Below are positions 25,001 through 31,616 of a stretch of DNA of 38,326 bases, piece by piece. This DNA is from CALCKU01 sp964534845 (GTDB taxonomy: Bacteria > Pseudomonadota > Alphaproteobacteria > Caulobacterales > Maricaulaceae). The stretch is from contig CAZHPV010000020.1 of NCBI GenBank assembly GCA_964534845.1, positions 1 to 38,326 of the forward strand, given 5' to 3'. The position numbers were made by a program, and so were the translations under genes. The notes under the pieces are model-generated. The model saw only the letters and a program-made list of their open reading frames with translations, was not told where the DNA came from and searched no databases. Position 1 is the stretch's first letter, and the number at the start of each line of letters is the position of its first letter.

Positions 25001-25289
25001 TAAATATTTACGCGCACAGGGTATAAAAGTCGACTATATCCGAAAAGTCTCGGAAGGCCGCCCGCATATTGTCGATGCGATTAAAAACGGTGAAATTGGC
25101 ATTGTGTTTAATACAACATCCGGCAAGCAATCTCTTAAAGACAGCTTTTCATTACGCCGGACTGCCCTAACCCAAAGCGTGCCTTATTTCACAACGGCCG
25201 CCGGAGCCAAAGCCTGTGTGGCGGCTATAGAAGACCTAGCGAAAAATGATTATACGGTTAAAAGCCTACAAGATATAGCCGCTGCGTAA
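22020..25289 (+). CDS. carB: Carbamoyl-phosphate synthase large subunit
   Basis: A 1089-residue CarB. Together with CarA (not in the window) it makes carbamoyl phosphate from glutamine, bicarbonate and ATP for arginine and pyrimidine synthesis. Two ATP-grasp halves are visible: the first with GAGPIIIGQACEFDYSG and GGTGGGIAYN, the second beginning near residue 575 with GGGPNRIGQGIEFDYCC and ending in IEVNPRASRTVPF. The C-terminal MGS-like allosteric domain follows (VATGGTTKYLRAQGIKVDYI). Length is close to the usual 1070-1100. A separate carA elsewhere is implied. The ATG at 22020 follows AGGATAA. greA is next, after a 355-base gap, an order also seen in other alphaproteobacteria, from memory. 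Confidence 0.98.
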   Translation: MGKRTDIKSILIIGAGPIIIGQACEFDYSGVQACKALKDEGYRVILINSNPATIMTDPGMADATYIEPITPEMVEKVIALEKPDALLPTMGGQTALNTALKLEEMGVLEKYGVEMIGAKADVIDKAENRERFAAAMTKIGLENPRATIITAPKDNIAAGVADALDKLELTGLPAIIRPAFTLGGTGGGIAYNKEEFEHYVRSGLMASPTNQVLIDESLLGWKEYEMEVVRDKADNCIIICSIENIDPMGVHTGDSITVAPALTLTDKEYQRMRDASIAVLREIGVETGGSNVQFAVNPEDGRMVVIEMNPRVSRSSALASKATGFPIAKIAAKLAIGYTLDELDNDITGATPAAFEPTIDYVVTKIPRFAFEKFPGSEATLTTSMKSVGEAMAIGRTFTESLQKALRSLETGHNGLDPIEIEGEGRERDKALKARLSIQAPDRIFVVAQAFREGLSVEKIFQYTSIDPWFLRQIDALIKAEKFLEDKGMPQDAKTWQAIKAEGFSDVRIAELTGQTEENIRKARQSLGVRPVYKRVDSCAAEFQAKTPYMYSTYEVPSFDGKVDCESHVSDRKKVVILGGGPNRIGQGIEFDYCCCHAAFALADIGIESIMVNCNPETVSTDYDTSDRLYFEPLTEEDVLELIQKEASQGELLGVIVQFGGQTPLKLASALEANGIKLLGTNSDALDRAEDRERFKALVDKLGLKQPKNDIARTAKAAEKAAIDVGYPVVLRPSNVLGGRGMEIVEDTDHLRRYIKTAVQVSGKAPLLVDQYLRDAIELDVDAICDGENVFVAGVMEHIEEAGVHSGDSACSLPPYSLSDKIIQELKRQARLLALELGVIGLMNIQFAVKDDDIYLIEVNPRASRTVPFVAKAVHLPVANIAAKVMAGMKLSEFDLTQKPHNYFAVKEAVFPFARFPGVDTILGPEMRSTGEVMGVAHSFGTAFAKSQLGGGTVIPTSGKVFISVRDHHKPVMADLAKRLIKQGFEIVATGGTTKYLRAQGIKVDYIRKVSEGRPHIVDAIKNGEIGIVFNTTSGKQSLKDSFSLRRTALTQSVPYFTTAAGAKACVAAIEDLAKNDYTVKSLQDIAAA

Positions 25290-25333
25290 CACCGTCTTAT
25301 CTTGGTTAATTATGTCGGTATTTTGAGAGAGGG

Positions 25334-25373
25334 TAGTCGTGATCTATGCGCCCACTTTTCATGATCACGACTA
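25334..25373. repeat. Perfect 11-bp inverted repeat, 18-base spacer
   Basis: Arms TAGTCGTGATC at 25334-25344 and GATCACGACTA at 25363-25373 match without error. No T-run follows on either strand, so an intrinsic terminator is unlikely. The length of perfect match argues for an operator or RNA structure. Confidence 0.8.
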
Positions 25374-25500
25374 TACGCCCCATACCTATTGATATTTAAC
25401 CAGTAAGCCTAGAGCTATAGCAAATTTGGAATAGTGATTATAGTATTTTTAGTTAGGCCTTTTTCTGGCCTTTAAATTAATACTTTAAAAAACCGGACGG

Positions 25501-25553
25501 GGTAAAATAGGACATAGGTAAAAATAAGCTATGGGTAAAAATAAAGCATGGGT
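25501..25553 (+). repeat. Short tandem direct repeat upstream of greA
   Basis: Units of 16 and 17 bases beginning GGTAAAATA, GGTAAAAATAAG and GGTAAAAATAAAG, with a partial fourth GGT. The two last full units differ by very little. The repeat ends 92 bases before the greA ATG. Confidence 0.7.
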
Positions 25554-25644
25554 CGTTTGAGACTTGATTATTCATTAAACATCCTTATGTTTCTGGCGCT
25601 TGAGCATTTGCGGCCTTGGGCCACACACTGAGATAGGAATTTCC

Positions 25645-26118
25645 ATGCAAAAAGTCCCCATGACAGTTCAGGGCCATGCTGCCCTTGAGACCGAGCTCAA
25701 ACATTTAAAATCAGTTGAACGCCCCGAAGTCATTCAGGCAATTTCGGTCGCCAGAGAACATGGTGATCTGTCAGAAAATGCCGAATATCATGCCGCCAAA
25801 GAAAAACAGGGCTTCATCGAAGGCCGCATTCAGGAACTCGAAAGCAAACTCTCTTTAGCCCAGATTATTGACGTCTCCAAATTGACAGGCGATACGGTCA
25901 AATTCGGCGCAACTGTGACTATCGTAAATGAAGACACAGATGAAGAAAGCACCTATCAAATAGTCGGAGAGGACGAAGCCAATATCAAAGACGGTAAAAT
26001 CTCGATCACAGCGCCTATGGCCCGTGCCATGATTTCAAAAGAAATCGGTGATGTTTTTGAAGTTATCGCGCCGGGCGGGTCTAAAGGCTATGAAATTTTG
26101 GATATCGCCTTCAAGTAA
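25645..26118 (+). CDS. greA: Transcription elongation factor GreA
   Basis: A 157-residue GreA. It enters the RNA polymerase secondary channel and stimulates cleavage of backtracked RNA. The N-terminal coiled coil contains AREHGDLSENAEYHAAKEKQ, with the acidic tip, and the C-terminal domain has TYQIVGEDEAN and the SPIGRALLGK-equivalent segment ITAPMARAMISKEIGDV. I start it at the ATG at 25645 preceded by GATAGGAA; an in-frame start at 25600 adds 15 unrelated residues. The next gene starts 11 bases after the stop. Confidence 0.96.
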   Translation: MQKVPMTVQGHAALETELKHLKSVERPEVIQAISVAREHGDLSENAEYHAAKEKQGFIEGRIQELESKLSLAQIIDVSKLTGDTVKFGATVTIVNEDTDEESTYQIVGEDEANIKDGKISITAPMARAMISKEIGDVFEVIAPGGSKGYEILDIAFK

Positions 26119-26129
26119 TATTCGCGACC

Positions 26130-27197
26130 ATGTCCAATCCCTCTCACCTTCCACCTGTTAATTGCTGGGTATTATTGGACGGGCGGCGTGGGCATGAAAA
26201 TCAGGCCTTGGGTCTTGCCCAATCTCTGGCTCGGCTTCATGACATTACACTTAAAACACACCGACTAAACGTCAATCCGCTTCTTAGCGCCCTACCCGTG
26301 CCATTACAAAGGCCTTTAGGCGCACAGCTAACCCGTTATGGATTTGAAGCTGACATTAAAAAGGCAGACATTATAATTGGATGTGGGCGTCAGACCATTG
26401 CACCTCTGCGCCAGATAAAACGCGCTTATCCAGACTGTTTTACGGTCTATATACAAAACCCGCAAATTGCGGCCGAGCACTTCGATCTGGTCATTGCCCC
26501 GCGCCATGACGACTTGTCTGGCCCCAATGTAGAAGCCGCCATTGGCTCGCCCTCTAAAATCACGCCGCAAACCTTAAAGGATAGCGCTCAGTATTTTTCC
26601 GAACGACTTGAGGCCTTTCCCCGGCCACAGGCTGCCATATTGATTGGCGGGCCTTCGAAAATATATAGCTTGCCGCCTATTGCGGTAGACAATCATATAC
26701 ACCACGCCCAAAGATTATTGGATGCGGGATATAGCCTGCTAATATCGACCTCTCGGCGCACGCCTGCCCATGCGCGGCAAAAATGGAAAGCCTTAACGGA
26801 GCGCAACTCGGAACATATCTGGTTTTATGACGCCCTTGATAACCCCCACGAGACTAAGCCGGATATTATAACCAATCCTTACCCAGCCTTTTTGTCGAGC
26901 GCCGAAATTATTCTCGTGACACAAGAGAGTACAAATATGCTCACAGAGGCCTGCCTTACCGGCAAAACTGTGTTTACACTCGAAATGCATGAAAACCGCA
27001 AATATAGGCACAAAACCCATAAGTTCCGGGCCTTTCATCAAAGCCTAAACAATCGCTGCCATATCGCCCCTTTTACATATCCTTTCGAGCCTCGCTCTTA
27101 TGAGCCACTGAATGAAACACCCCTGTTGGCATTGAAATTATGGCAGCGTTTTTTGTCACATAAATCAGCTTATCCCCAGACACCTCAAAAGGCTTGA
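26130..27197 (+). CDS. ELM1-family (DUF1022) protein
   Basis: A 355-residue protein of the mitochondrial-fission-ELM1 family, widespread in alphaproteobacteria. Seen: VLLDGRRGHENQALGLAQSL at residues 13-32, IIGCGRQTIAPLRQIKR, YIQNPQIAAEHFDLVIAPRHD and the C-terminal VTQESTNMLTEACLTGKTVFTLEM, which together resemble a GT-B glycosyltransferase fold. Plant ELM1 recruits a dynamin to mitochondria, but the bacterial role is unknown and a nucleotide-sugar or envelope function is plausible. It lies 11 bases after greA and is probably co-transcribed. Confidence 0.9.
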   Translation: MSNPSHLPPVNCWVLLDGRRGHENQALGLAQSLARLHDITLKTHRLNVNPLLSALPVPLQRPLGAQLTRYGFEADIKKADIIIGCGRQTIAPLRQIKRAYPDCFTVYIQNPQIAAEHFDLVIAPRHDDLSGPNVEAAIGSPSKITPQTLKDSAQYFSERLEAFPRPQAAILIGGPSKIYSLPPIAVDNHIHHAQRLLDAGYSLLISTSRRTPAHARQKWKALTERNSEHIWFYDALDNPHETKPDIITNPYPAFLSSAEIILVTQESTNMLTEACLTGKTVFTLEMHENRKYRHKTHKFRAFHQSLNNRCHIAPFTYPFEPRSYEPLNETPLLALKLWQRFLSHKSAYPQTPQKA

Positions 27198-27267
27198 CCT
27201 TTTATATATATAGCCCTAAAGGGTTGCGACCAAGCGGGGGACGAACCAAAGCGAACCCGTGAACAGA

Positions 27268-27290
27268 GCCGGATGTCTGACCGGCAGGAG
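27268..27290 (+). promoter_or_regulatory. Leader hairpin beside the rpmE ribosome-binding site
   Basis: GCCGG (27268-27272) pairs with CCGGC (27281-27285) around ATGTCTGA, and the ribosome-binding AGGAG (27286-27290) starts at the next base. Ribosomal-protein L31 leaders that control their own translation are known in several bacterial groups; whether this is one is inference. Confidence 0.35.
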
Positions 27291-27296
27291 AAGAAA

Positions 27297-27515
27297 ATGA
27301 AAAAAGACACACATCCAGATTATCACATGATCACCGTTCAAATGGTTGACGGAACAGAATATCAAACCCGGTCAACTTACGGCAAAGAGGGTGACCGCCT
27401 TGTGCTTGATATTGACAGTAAGAGCCATCCGGCCTGGACAGGCGGGGACCAGAGACTGATGGACCGCGGTGGTCGCGTCTCGCGCTTCAAGGATAAATTC
27501 AAAGGGTTTGTTTAA
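27297..27515 (+). CDS. rpmE: 50S ribosomal protein bL31
   Basis: A 72-residue L31: MKKDTHPDYHMITVQMVDG, then DIDSKSHPAWTGG and the basic RVSRFKDKFKGF end. The zinc-binding CxxC set of some L31 forms is absent, so this is the C-minus type, which needs no zinc. I start it at the ATG at 27297 behind AGGAG; an in-frame start at 27273 would overlap the leader hairpin and add eight non-family residues. A strong terminator follows. Confidence 0.97.
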   Translation: MKKDTHPDYHMITVQMVDGTEYQTRSTYGKEGDRLVLDIDSKSHPAWTGGDQRLMDRGGRVSRFKDKFKGFV

Positions 27516-27532
27516 AACCGGTTATATTTTTA

Positions 27533-27558
27533 AGGGGCCCTCAGGCCCCTAAATTTTT
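27533..27558 (+). terminator. Intrinsic terminator after rpmE
   Basis: AGGGGCC (27533-27539), loop CTCA, GGCCCCT (27544-27550), then AAATTTTT. The stem is GC-rich and perfect. It lies between convergent rpmE and rcdA. Confidence 0.9.
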
Positions 27559-27579
27559 GCAAAACATTAAAGCTAAAGC

Positions 27580-28131
27580 CTACAGTTCACCGAAAGCGGC
27601 TTGCAAACGACTAATCTGATCAGCGACCGTATTACCGCTTTGCGCGGCTATCGTACCGTATAAAGAGCGGTCAAGCCGGGAGATACGCTGATATAAAGCT
27701 TCGGAACGCGCCAATAAATCCAATAGCAAGGCTGGTAAAACCGAAGCGCTTTGAGCCAGGTCAGAAAAACTTAAATCGTCCTTATTTCTGTGAATTTCTA
27801 CAAGCCTGTATTTTTCCATTCTTGCATCTGCAATCGTCATTTCGCCCTCTTTGAGAGCGCGCTGAACGAGCAACCAACTCGCGACCTGCATCAGCCGCGT
27901 GGTGAGTTGCATACTTTGGGAGGCATAAATCAGAGCTTTTTTCCGATCAAGCTTCTTGCTTTCATATCGGCCCGGCCCGTCAAGATAGGCGGCGACCTCT
28001 TCTACAAGCGCCATACCTTCTTTAAAAGTCTTCGTAAACAAATCCGATTTCGTAAACTCTAACAGTCTGGCTTCGGCCTGCGGCGTTAACGTGTCTGGTG
28101 AATTAGTGGCGATGTTTATATCCTCGCTCAT
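27580..28131 (-). CDS. rcdA: RcdA (DUF1465), adaptor for regulated CtrA degradation
   Basis: A 183-residue helical protein. In Caulobacter, RcdA with CpdR and PopA brings CtrA to the ClpXP protease at the swarmer-to-stalked transition. The DUF1465 pattern is visible: FTKTFKEGMALVEEVAAYLDGPGR at about 32-55, YASQSMQLTTRLMQVASWLLVQRAL at about 68-92 and the C-terminal LDRSLYG. It is slightly longer than the Caulobacter protein (about 176). I start it at the ATG at 28131 behind GGAGAC; an ORF start at 28182 adds residues that match nothing. The DUF1192 gene lies just upstream on the same strand, an arrangement conserved in alphaproteobacteria. Confidence 0.88.
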   Translation of the reverse strand: MSEDINIATNSPDTLTPQAEARLLEFTKSDLFTKTFKEGMALVEEVAAYLDGPGRYESKKLDRKKALIYASQSMQLTTRLMQVASWLLVQRALKEGEMTIADARMEKYRLVEIHRNKDDLSFSDLAQSASVLPALLLDLLARSEALYQRISRLDRSLYGTIAAQSGNTVADQISRLQAAFGEL

Positions 28132-28208
28132 TTTGTCTCCTATTTGCCGCAATAAACAGCTTGTTATCTGTATTGCGGCCAACCTTGCAAAGGTCGAGCC
28201 AATGAATG

Positions 28209-28397
28209 CTAGCGTCCAAATATTTTATGTGCAGCATCTAATTCAGCCTGTTTTTTGGTTAACTCTCGCTCGAGACGTGTTTTTTCTGTCTCCAACACCT
28301 TCAATCTGGTTTGTAAATCCTCAACAGAGACACCATATAAGTCTTCCCCCAAAACAAAATCAATCTCCATTTGGTTCACTTTGTCCTCACCCGCCAT
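28209..28397 (-). CDS. DUF1192-family small coiled-coil protein
   Basis: A 62-residue acidic protein. The N-terminal half has the DUF1192 pattern (LGEDLYGVSVEDLQTRLKVL) and the rest is one coiled coil (LETEKTRLERELTKKQAELDAAHKIF). Function is unknown. It sits 77 bases upstream of rcdA and is likely co-transcribed; the linkage hints at a shared cell-cycle role but nothing proves it. Start ATG at 28397 follows AGGAG. Confidence 0.88.
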   Translation of the reverse strand: MAGEDKVNQMEIDFVLGEDLYGVSVEDLQTRLKVLETEKTRLERELTKKQAELDAAHKIFGR

Positions 28398-28501
28398 AGA
28401 AACTCCTCAAGAAACGCCAATCGATTTCGCTTGTCAAAATTGATTAATAACCCTATATAACGTCTCGTAACAGGCGAATTTTTCTGATTTTCCAGTTTTT
28501 T

Positions 28502-28523
28502 ACCCGGCCGTGCCGGGTTTTTT
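28502..28523 (+). terminator. Terminator-like hairpin just upstream of trcR
   Basis: ACCCGGC (28502-28508), loop CGT, GCCGGGT (28512-28518), then five further T. Nothing reads into it from the plus strand except through the rpmE terminator, and it lies 25 bases before the trcR ATG, so it is more likely a leader element of trcR than an end of another gene. Confidence 0.7.
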
Positions 28524-28547
28524 GATGTTTAATTGCGGAGTAACTCG

Positions 28548-29213
28548 ATGACGCAAATTTTAATGCCGAAGGCCACAGCCGTCTGGCTGATTGAAAACAC
28601 GGCTCTGACGTTCAAACAAATCTCGGAGTTCTGTCAACTACACATCATAGAAATTGAAGGCATTGCCGACGGAGATGTTGCCAGCGGAATTCGCGGCGCC
28701 GACCCTATCGCCAGTGGACAATTAGCCCGTGAGGAAATTGAACGCGGTGAAAAAGACCCGAACTATGTTTTAGTCGCAACGCGCTTTGACCATGCTGTTG
28801 ATAAAAAGAAAAAGAAAAGCCGAAAGGGGCCGCGCTATACACCGCTATCGCGTAGACAAGACAGGCCAGATGCCATTGCTTGGATGGTACGCAATCACCC
28901 GGAAATACCGGATTCCCAAATTTCCAAACTTATCGGCACCACAAAGCCAACCATTAACGCCATAAGAGAGCGAACCCATTGGAAAATGAGTACAATAAAT
29001 CCAACCGATCCCGTCTCTTTAGGCCTTTGTACACAAACGGATCTTGACCGTGTCGTAAAAGTCGCAGCCGAGAAAAAAGCCAAGGCAGATGCCAAAGCGG
29101 GACTGGATGAAAGTACTGGGCTTAAACCTGTTGAGGAAGACAATCCGCCGACAGAAACCGTTAAGACAGAACATACGCTTGAAAGTCTCTTCAAGCCTTC
29201 ATCGTCCTCTTAG
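28548..29213 (+). CDS. trcR: TrcR (DUF1013), alphaproteobacterial cell-cycle transcriptional regulator
   Basis: A 221-residue regulator. RefSeq-style naming of the DUF1013 family is cell-cycle transcriptional regulator TrcR. Seen: LMPKATAVWLIENTALTFKQISEFC at about residues 5-29, an invariant-looking IADGDVASGIRGADPI stretch, a lysine-rich linker (KKKKKSRKGPRYTPLSRRQDRP), then WMVRNHPEIPDSQISKLIGTTKPTINAIRERTHW, a helix-turn-helix-like pair. The C-terminal 60 residues are charged and low in complexity. I start it at the ATG at 28548 after GGAG. It diverges from the DUF1192-rcdA pair and ends 12 bases from the convergent SDR gene. Confidence 0.87.
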   Translation: MTQILMPKATAVWLIENTALTFKQISEFCQLHIIEIEGIADGDVASGIRGADPIASGQLAREEIERGEKDPNYVLVATRFDHAVDKKKKKSRKGPRYTPLSRRQDRPDAIAWMVRNHPEIPDSQISKLIGTTKPTINAIRERTHWKMSTINPTDPVSLGLCTQTDLDRVVKVAAEKKAKADAKAGLDESTGLKPVEEDNPPTETVKTEHTLESLFKPSSSS

Positions 29214-29225
29214 CCTAAAGGCCCA

Positions 29226-30041
29226 CTAAACCTCGTCTTTTTCTTTTAGAGGCATTGTGTAGTTGAGCGCGAGCCGTCCTCCGTCGACATAGATAGTCTC
29301 GCCGGTTATATAGCTGGCATTTTCCGAGGCCAGAAAAGCGGCAACACCTGCAATTTCGTCGGGCTGACCAACACGCCCCAACGGTGTCCGCATTCTGATT
29401 TTATCCATAGCATCAGAGTCAGAGACAACCGACCCCAGCATATCGGTCTTGATACTGCCCGGCCCAATCGCATTTACCCGTATGCCGTAAGGAGCCAGTT
29501 CAATCGCCATAGCCTTCGTCATTTGTTTCAAGCCGCCCTTAGAAACACTATAGGCCAGATAGTCCGGAATTGAGACGTTATCATTAATGGATGACATATT
29601 GATAATCGCATATGGGCGCTCAGAAAGGCGAGAGCGGTCTTCTCGTTTTTCGATCTCGTCTACCATATGTTTAACCGCAGCCTGAGATACCAGAAATGCG
29701 CCGCGCAAATTTACCGCCAAGACCCGGTCAAAATCCCGACCGGACAAATCCAGCGACCCGCCCTTAATCGCAACACCCGCATTATTGATAACAATATTAA
29801 TATGGCCAAAAACACTGAGGGTCTCAGCTATGAGGTTATGGACATCCAGTTTATTAGACACATCGCAAGAGACGAAGATAGCCCGTTTTGGATCGGCGCC
29901 AAGATCGCGCATGGCCTGCTCTGCCGCGGCTTCATCGAAATCAGAAAGTACGACCTTATAACCGTCTTCATAAAAGCGCCGTGCACACGCATAGCCAATG
30001 CCTTTGGCTGCACCTGTTACTATGACAACTTGATCAGACAT
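29226..30041 (-). CDS. FabG-like short-chain dehydrogenase/reductase
   Basis: A 271-residue classical SDR. Seen: TGAAKGIG at about residues 10-17, NNAG at about 86-89, Ser in INMSSIND, and YSVSK for the catalytic Tyr and Lys. The cofactor loop VLSDFDEAAAE with Asp favours NAD. C-terminal ITGETIYVDGG is standard. The pattern is that of 3-oxoacyl-ACP reductase or glucose-1-dehydrogenase-like enzymes; the substrate cannot be told. I start it at the ATG at 30041 behind GAGGGAG; an in-frame ATG at 30062 is weaker. No operon partner is evident. Confidence 0.88.
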   Translation of the reverse strand: MSDQVVIVTGAAKGIGYACARRFYEDGYKVVLSDFDEAAAEQAMRDLGADPKRAIFVSCDVSNKLDVHNLIAETLSVFGHINIVINNAGVAIKGGSLDLSGRDFDRVLAVNLRGAFLVSQAAVKHMVDEIEKREDRSRLSERPYAIINMSSINDNVSIPDYLAYSVSKGGLKQMTKAMAIELAPYGIRVNAIGPGSIKTDMLGSVVSDSDAMDKIRMRTPLGRVGQPDEIAGVAAFLASENASYITGETIYVDGGRLALNYTMPLKEKDEV

Positions 30042-30145
30042 AATCACTCCCTCATTTATCAAAGTCCGAGCCTGCGAAATCTACTTTCAAAACCCGGCTT
30101 TTCAACAACACTTAGAGCGTAATTCCAGTCTTATTTAAAGATATT

Positions 30146-30310
30146 TTATTGTGATAGATTTTCTATTTTTTCTTTTAGATAAAGTTTTCGTTTTTTAAGA
30201 TCTATCAAGCGTATGGTATCAGGCAAGGGGTTTTTGAGTTCATTTTTGATTTTTACATCCAATACAGAATGCTTCATTATCAGCTCTTTGACGTGCGCTG
30301 ATTTAGCCAT
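30146..30310 (-). CDS. Small DUF465 (YdcH-type) protein
   Basis: A 54-residue gene: MAKSAHVKELIMKHSVLD..., middle KNPLPDTIRLIDLKKRKLYL, end KEKIENLSQ. The His after the first helix, the D-x-I spacing and the LKKRKLYLKEKI helix match the DUF465 family of small coiled-coil proteins with unknown role. The ribosome-binding site AAGGAGAG before the ATG is excellent. It is divergent from a second, longer DUF465-type gene 158 bases away. It reads towards the SDR gene on the same strand, with about 100 bases between. Confidence 0.85.
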   Translation of the reverse strand: MAKSAHVKELIMKHSVLDVKIKNELKNPLPDTIRLIDLKKRKLYLKEKIENLSQ

Positions 30311-30468
30311 AAGCTCTCTCCTTTTTATATTTTAGGATGGTTTCGAATAGCATAAATTGGCATCCATGTCATCATAACTCTGGGCGGTTAGTTAATCAAA
30401 TCGACAGAAATAAACGCGGTCTTGAAGATTACGGATGCATTTTTGCCCCATTCCTGTTACGATATCAT

Positions 30469-30732
30469 ATGCCCCACACGGATGATCCACATACTGATTC
30501 TATGGCCGATCATGATAGTGAAGGTGAATTGCAAGCCCAAAGGGCCAAGCTGAAAACCCAACTCGAAAGCTTAAAGAAACAGCACCGCGAATTAGACACT
30601 GAAATTACAGCTTTGAGAAATATCGGGTCAAACGACATTTTAAAAACGCAGCGTATGAAAAAACAGAAACTCGTTTTAAAAGACAAAATCGCCTATATAG
30701 AAAATCAATTAACGCCGGATATTATAGCTTAG
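30469..30732 (+). CDS. DUF465 (YdcH-type) coiled-coil protein
   Basis: A protein of about 87 residues with DUF465 features: LKKQHRELDTEITAL, then RMKKQKLVLKDKIAYIEN and the family-typical C-terminal LTPDIIA. The function is unknown. The start is uncertain: ATG at 30469 (MPHTDD) or ATG at 30502 (MADHDSEG) are both possible and neither has a strong ribosome-binding site; an ORF start at 30337 is too far out. It ends 22 bases before the convergent cyclase gene. Confidence 0.78.
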   Translation: MPHTDDPHTDSMADHDSEGELQAQRAKLKTQLESLKKQHRELDTEITALRNIGSNDILKTQRMKKQKLVLKDKIAYIENQLTPDIIA

Positions 30733-30754
30733 CCCTAATAAAGGACTGGCCCGC

Positions 30755-31366
30755 TTAAGAAGACTTTTTATTAATATACATAGCCCGGTCAGCACGGGAC
30801 AAAATTTGTTTAGCCGTATCATTCGGGTCGCAGGGGGCAACACCCCAAGCCGCTGTAACTCTAATATCGCCTGTCGGATGGTCAATTTTCTGTTCCGCAA
30901 TCCGGCACGCTAAAGCTGAAGCCTTGGCTTCGGCAACTTTATGCGTCGTTTGAAATAGCAATACGCTAAATTCATCACCGCCAAGACGCGCAACAAGATC
31001 ACAATTGCGCACACTTTCAAGAATAATCAGACCGACTTTCCTTAACAATTCATCCCCGATACTATGACCAAACCGGTCATTGATTTTCTTAAACCCGTTA
31101 AGGTCAAAAAAGATCAAGCTTGAGGGAATATCGTAACGGGCAAAGACAGCTTGGGCGCGCGCCAGTTCTCGCATAAAAGCCCTACGGTTGAAAATGGGGA
31201 TTAACGGGTCCATATCGGCATCACGCTCAAGCTCCAACAAACGCAAACGCATTTGACTGAGCTCATAGGTCAGACGTTCATTTTCCTTTACAAGATCGGC
31301 CGTTTCCCCGTGATTTGGGAGTTGGGACGATTGTTGCAAGGCCATTGCGACTCGAGATACGGACAT
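30755..31366 (-). CDS. Diguanylate cyclase, soluble, with coiled coil and intact I-site
   Basis: A 203-residue GGDEF enzyme that makes c-di-GMP from two GTP. After a short N-terminus and a coiled coil (about residues 24-50) the GGDEF domain has IFFDLNGFKKINDRFGH for metal and GTP, GGDEF at 129-133, and the inhibition site RNCD at 120-123 with the canonical five residues before GGDEF. There is no membrane segment or sensor domain, so dimerisation through the coiled coil is the likely mode, as in Caulobacter DgcB. In relatives c-di-GMP also feeds CtrA degradation through PopA. The gene is alone on its strand. Confidence 0.92.
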   Translation of the reverse strand: MSVSRVAMALQQSSQLPNHGETADLVKENERLTYELSQMRLRLLELERDADMDPLIPIFNRRAFMRELARAQAVFARYDIPSSLIFFDLNGFKKINDRFGHSIGDELLRKVGLIILESVRNCDLVARLGGDEFSVLLFQTTHKVAEAKASALACRIAEQKIDHPTGDIRVTAAWGVAPCDPNDTAKQILSRADRAMYINKKSS

Positions 31367-31616
31367 AAATTTCTTTAGTGACTGCGGTTAAATATGAGGT
31401 TGAGCTATCAGAATGTCGTTAAAAAACATTCAAACACTCCCTCAAAACCCTCAAAATAGCAGCCAGACCATTATCTTTTGAAAACTATAGTTAATTTTGT
31501 CTGATTATTACCCTCTACCGACCCGCCATTCGCCAAGCACAGCGCGAAAGCCTATTTGACCGCGCCACAAAAAGGGATTATGCAGTATCGCTTTCTAAAC
31601 GAGATGAGAGAAAGCT

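Larger units (their letters stand above)
25290..25644. other. carB-greA intergenic region with a perfect dyad and tandem repeat
   Basis: 355 bases without a gene. TAGTCGTGATC (25334-25344) and its exact reverse complement GATCACGACTA (25363-25373) flank 18 bases. Farther on a 16-17-base unit starting GGTAAAA recurs at 25501, 25517, 25534 and, as GGT only, at 25551. The middle (25420-25500) is AT-rich and may carry the greA promoter. No coding ORF is credible. Confidence 0.6.

Noticed and set aside
25334..25373. The carB-greA dyad as an intrinsic terminator
   Set aside because: The loop is 18 bases and no T-run follows on either strand.
31367..31420. CtrA box upstream of the diguanylate cyclase gene (TCAA-N8-TTAAC on the minus strand)
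   Set aside because: Both a half-site mismatch and a wrong spacer.
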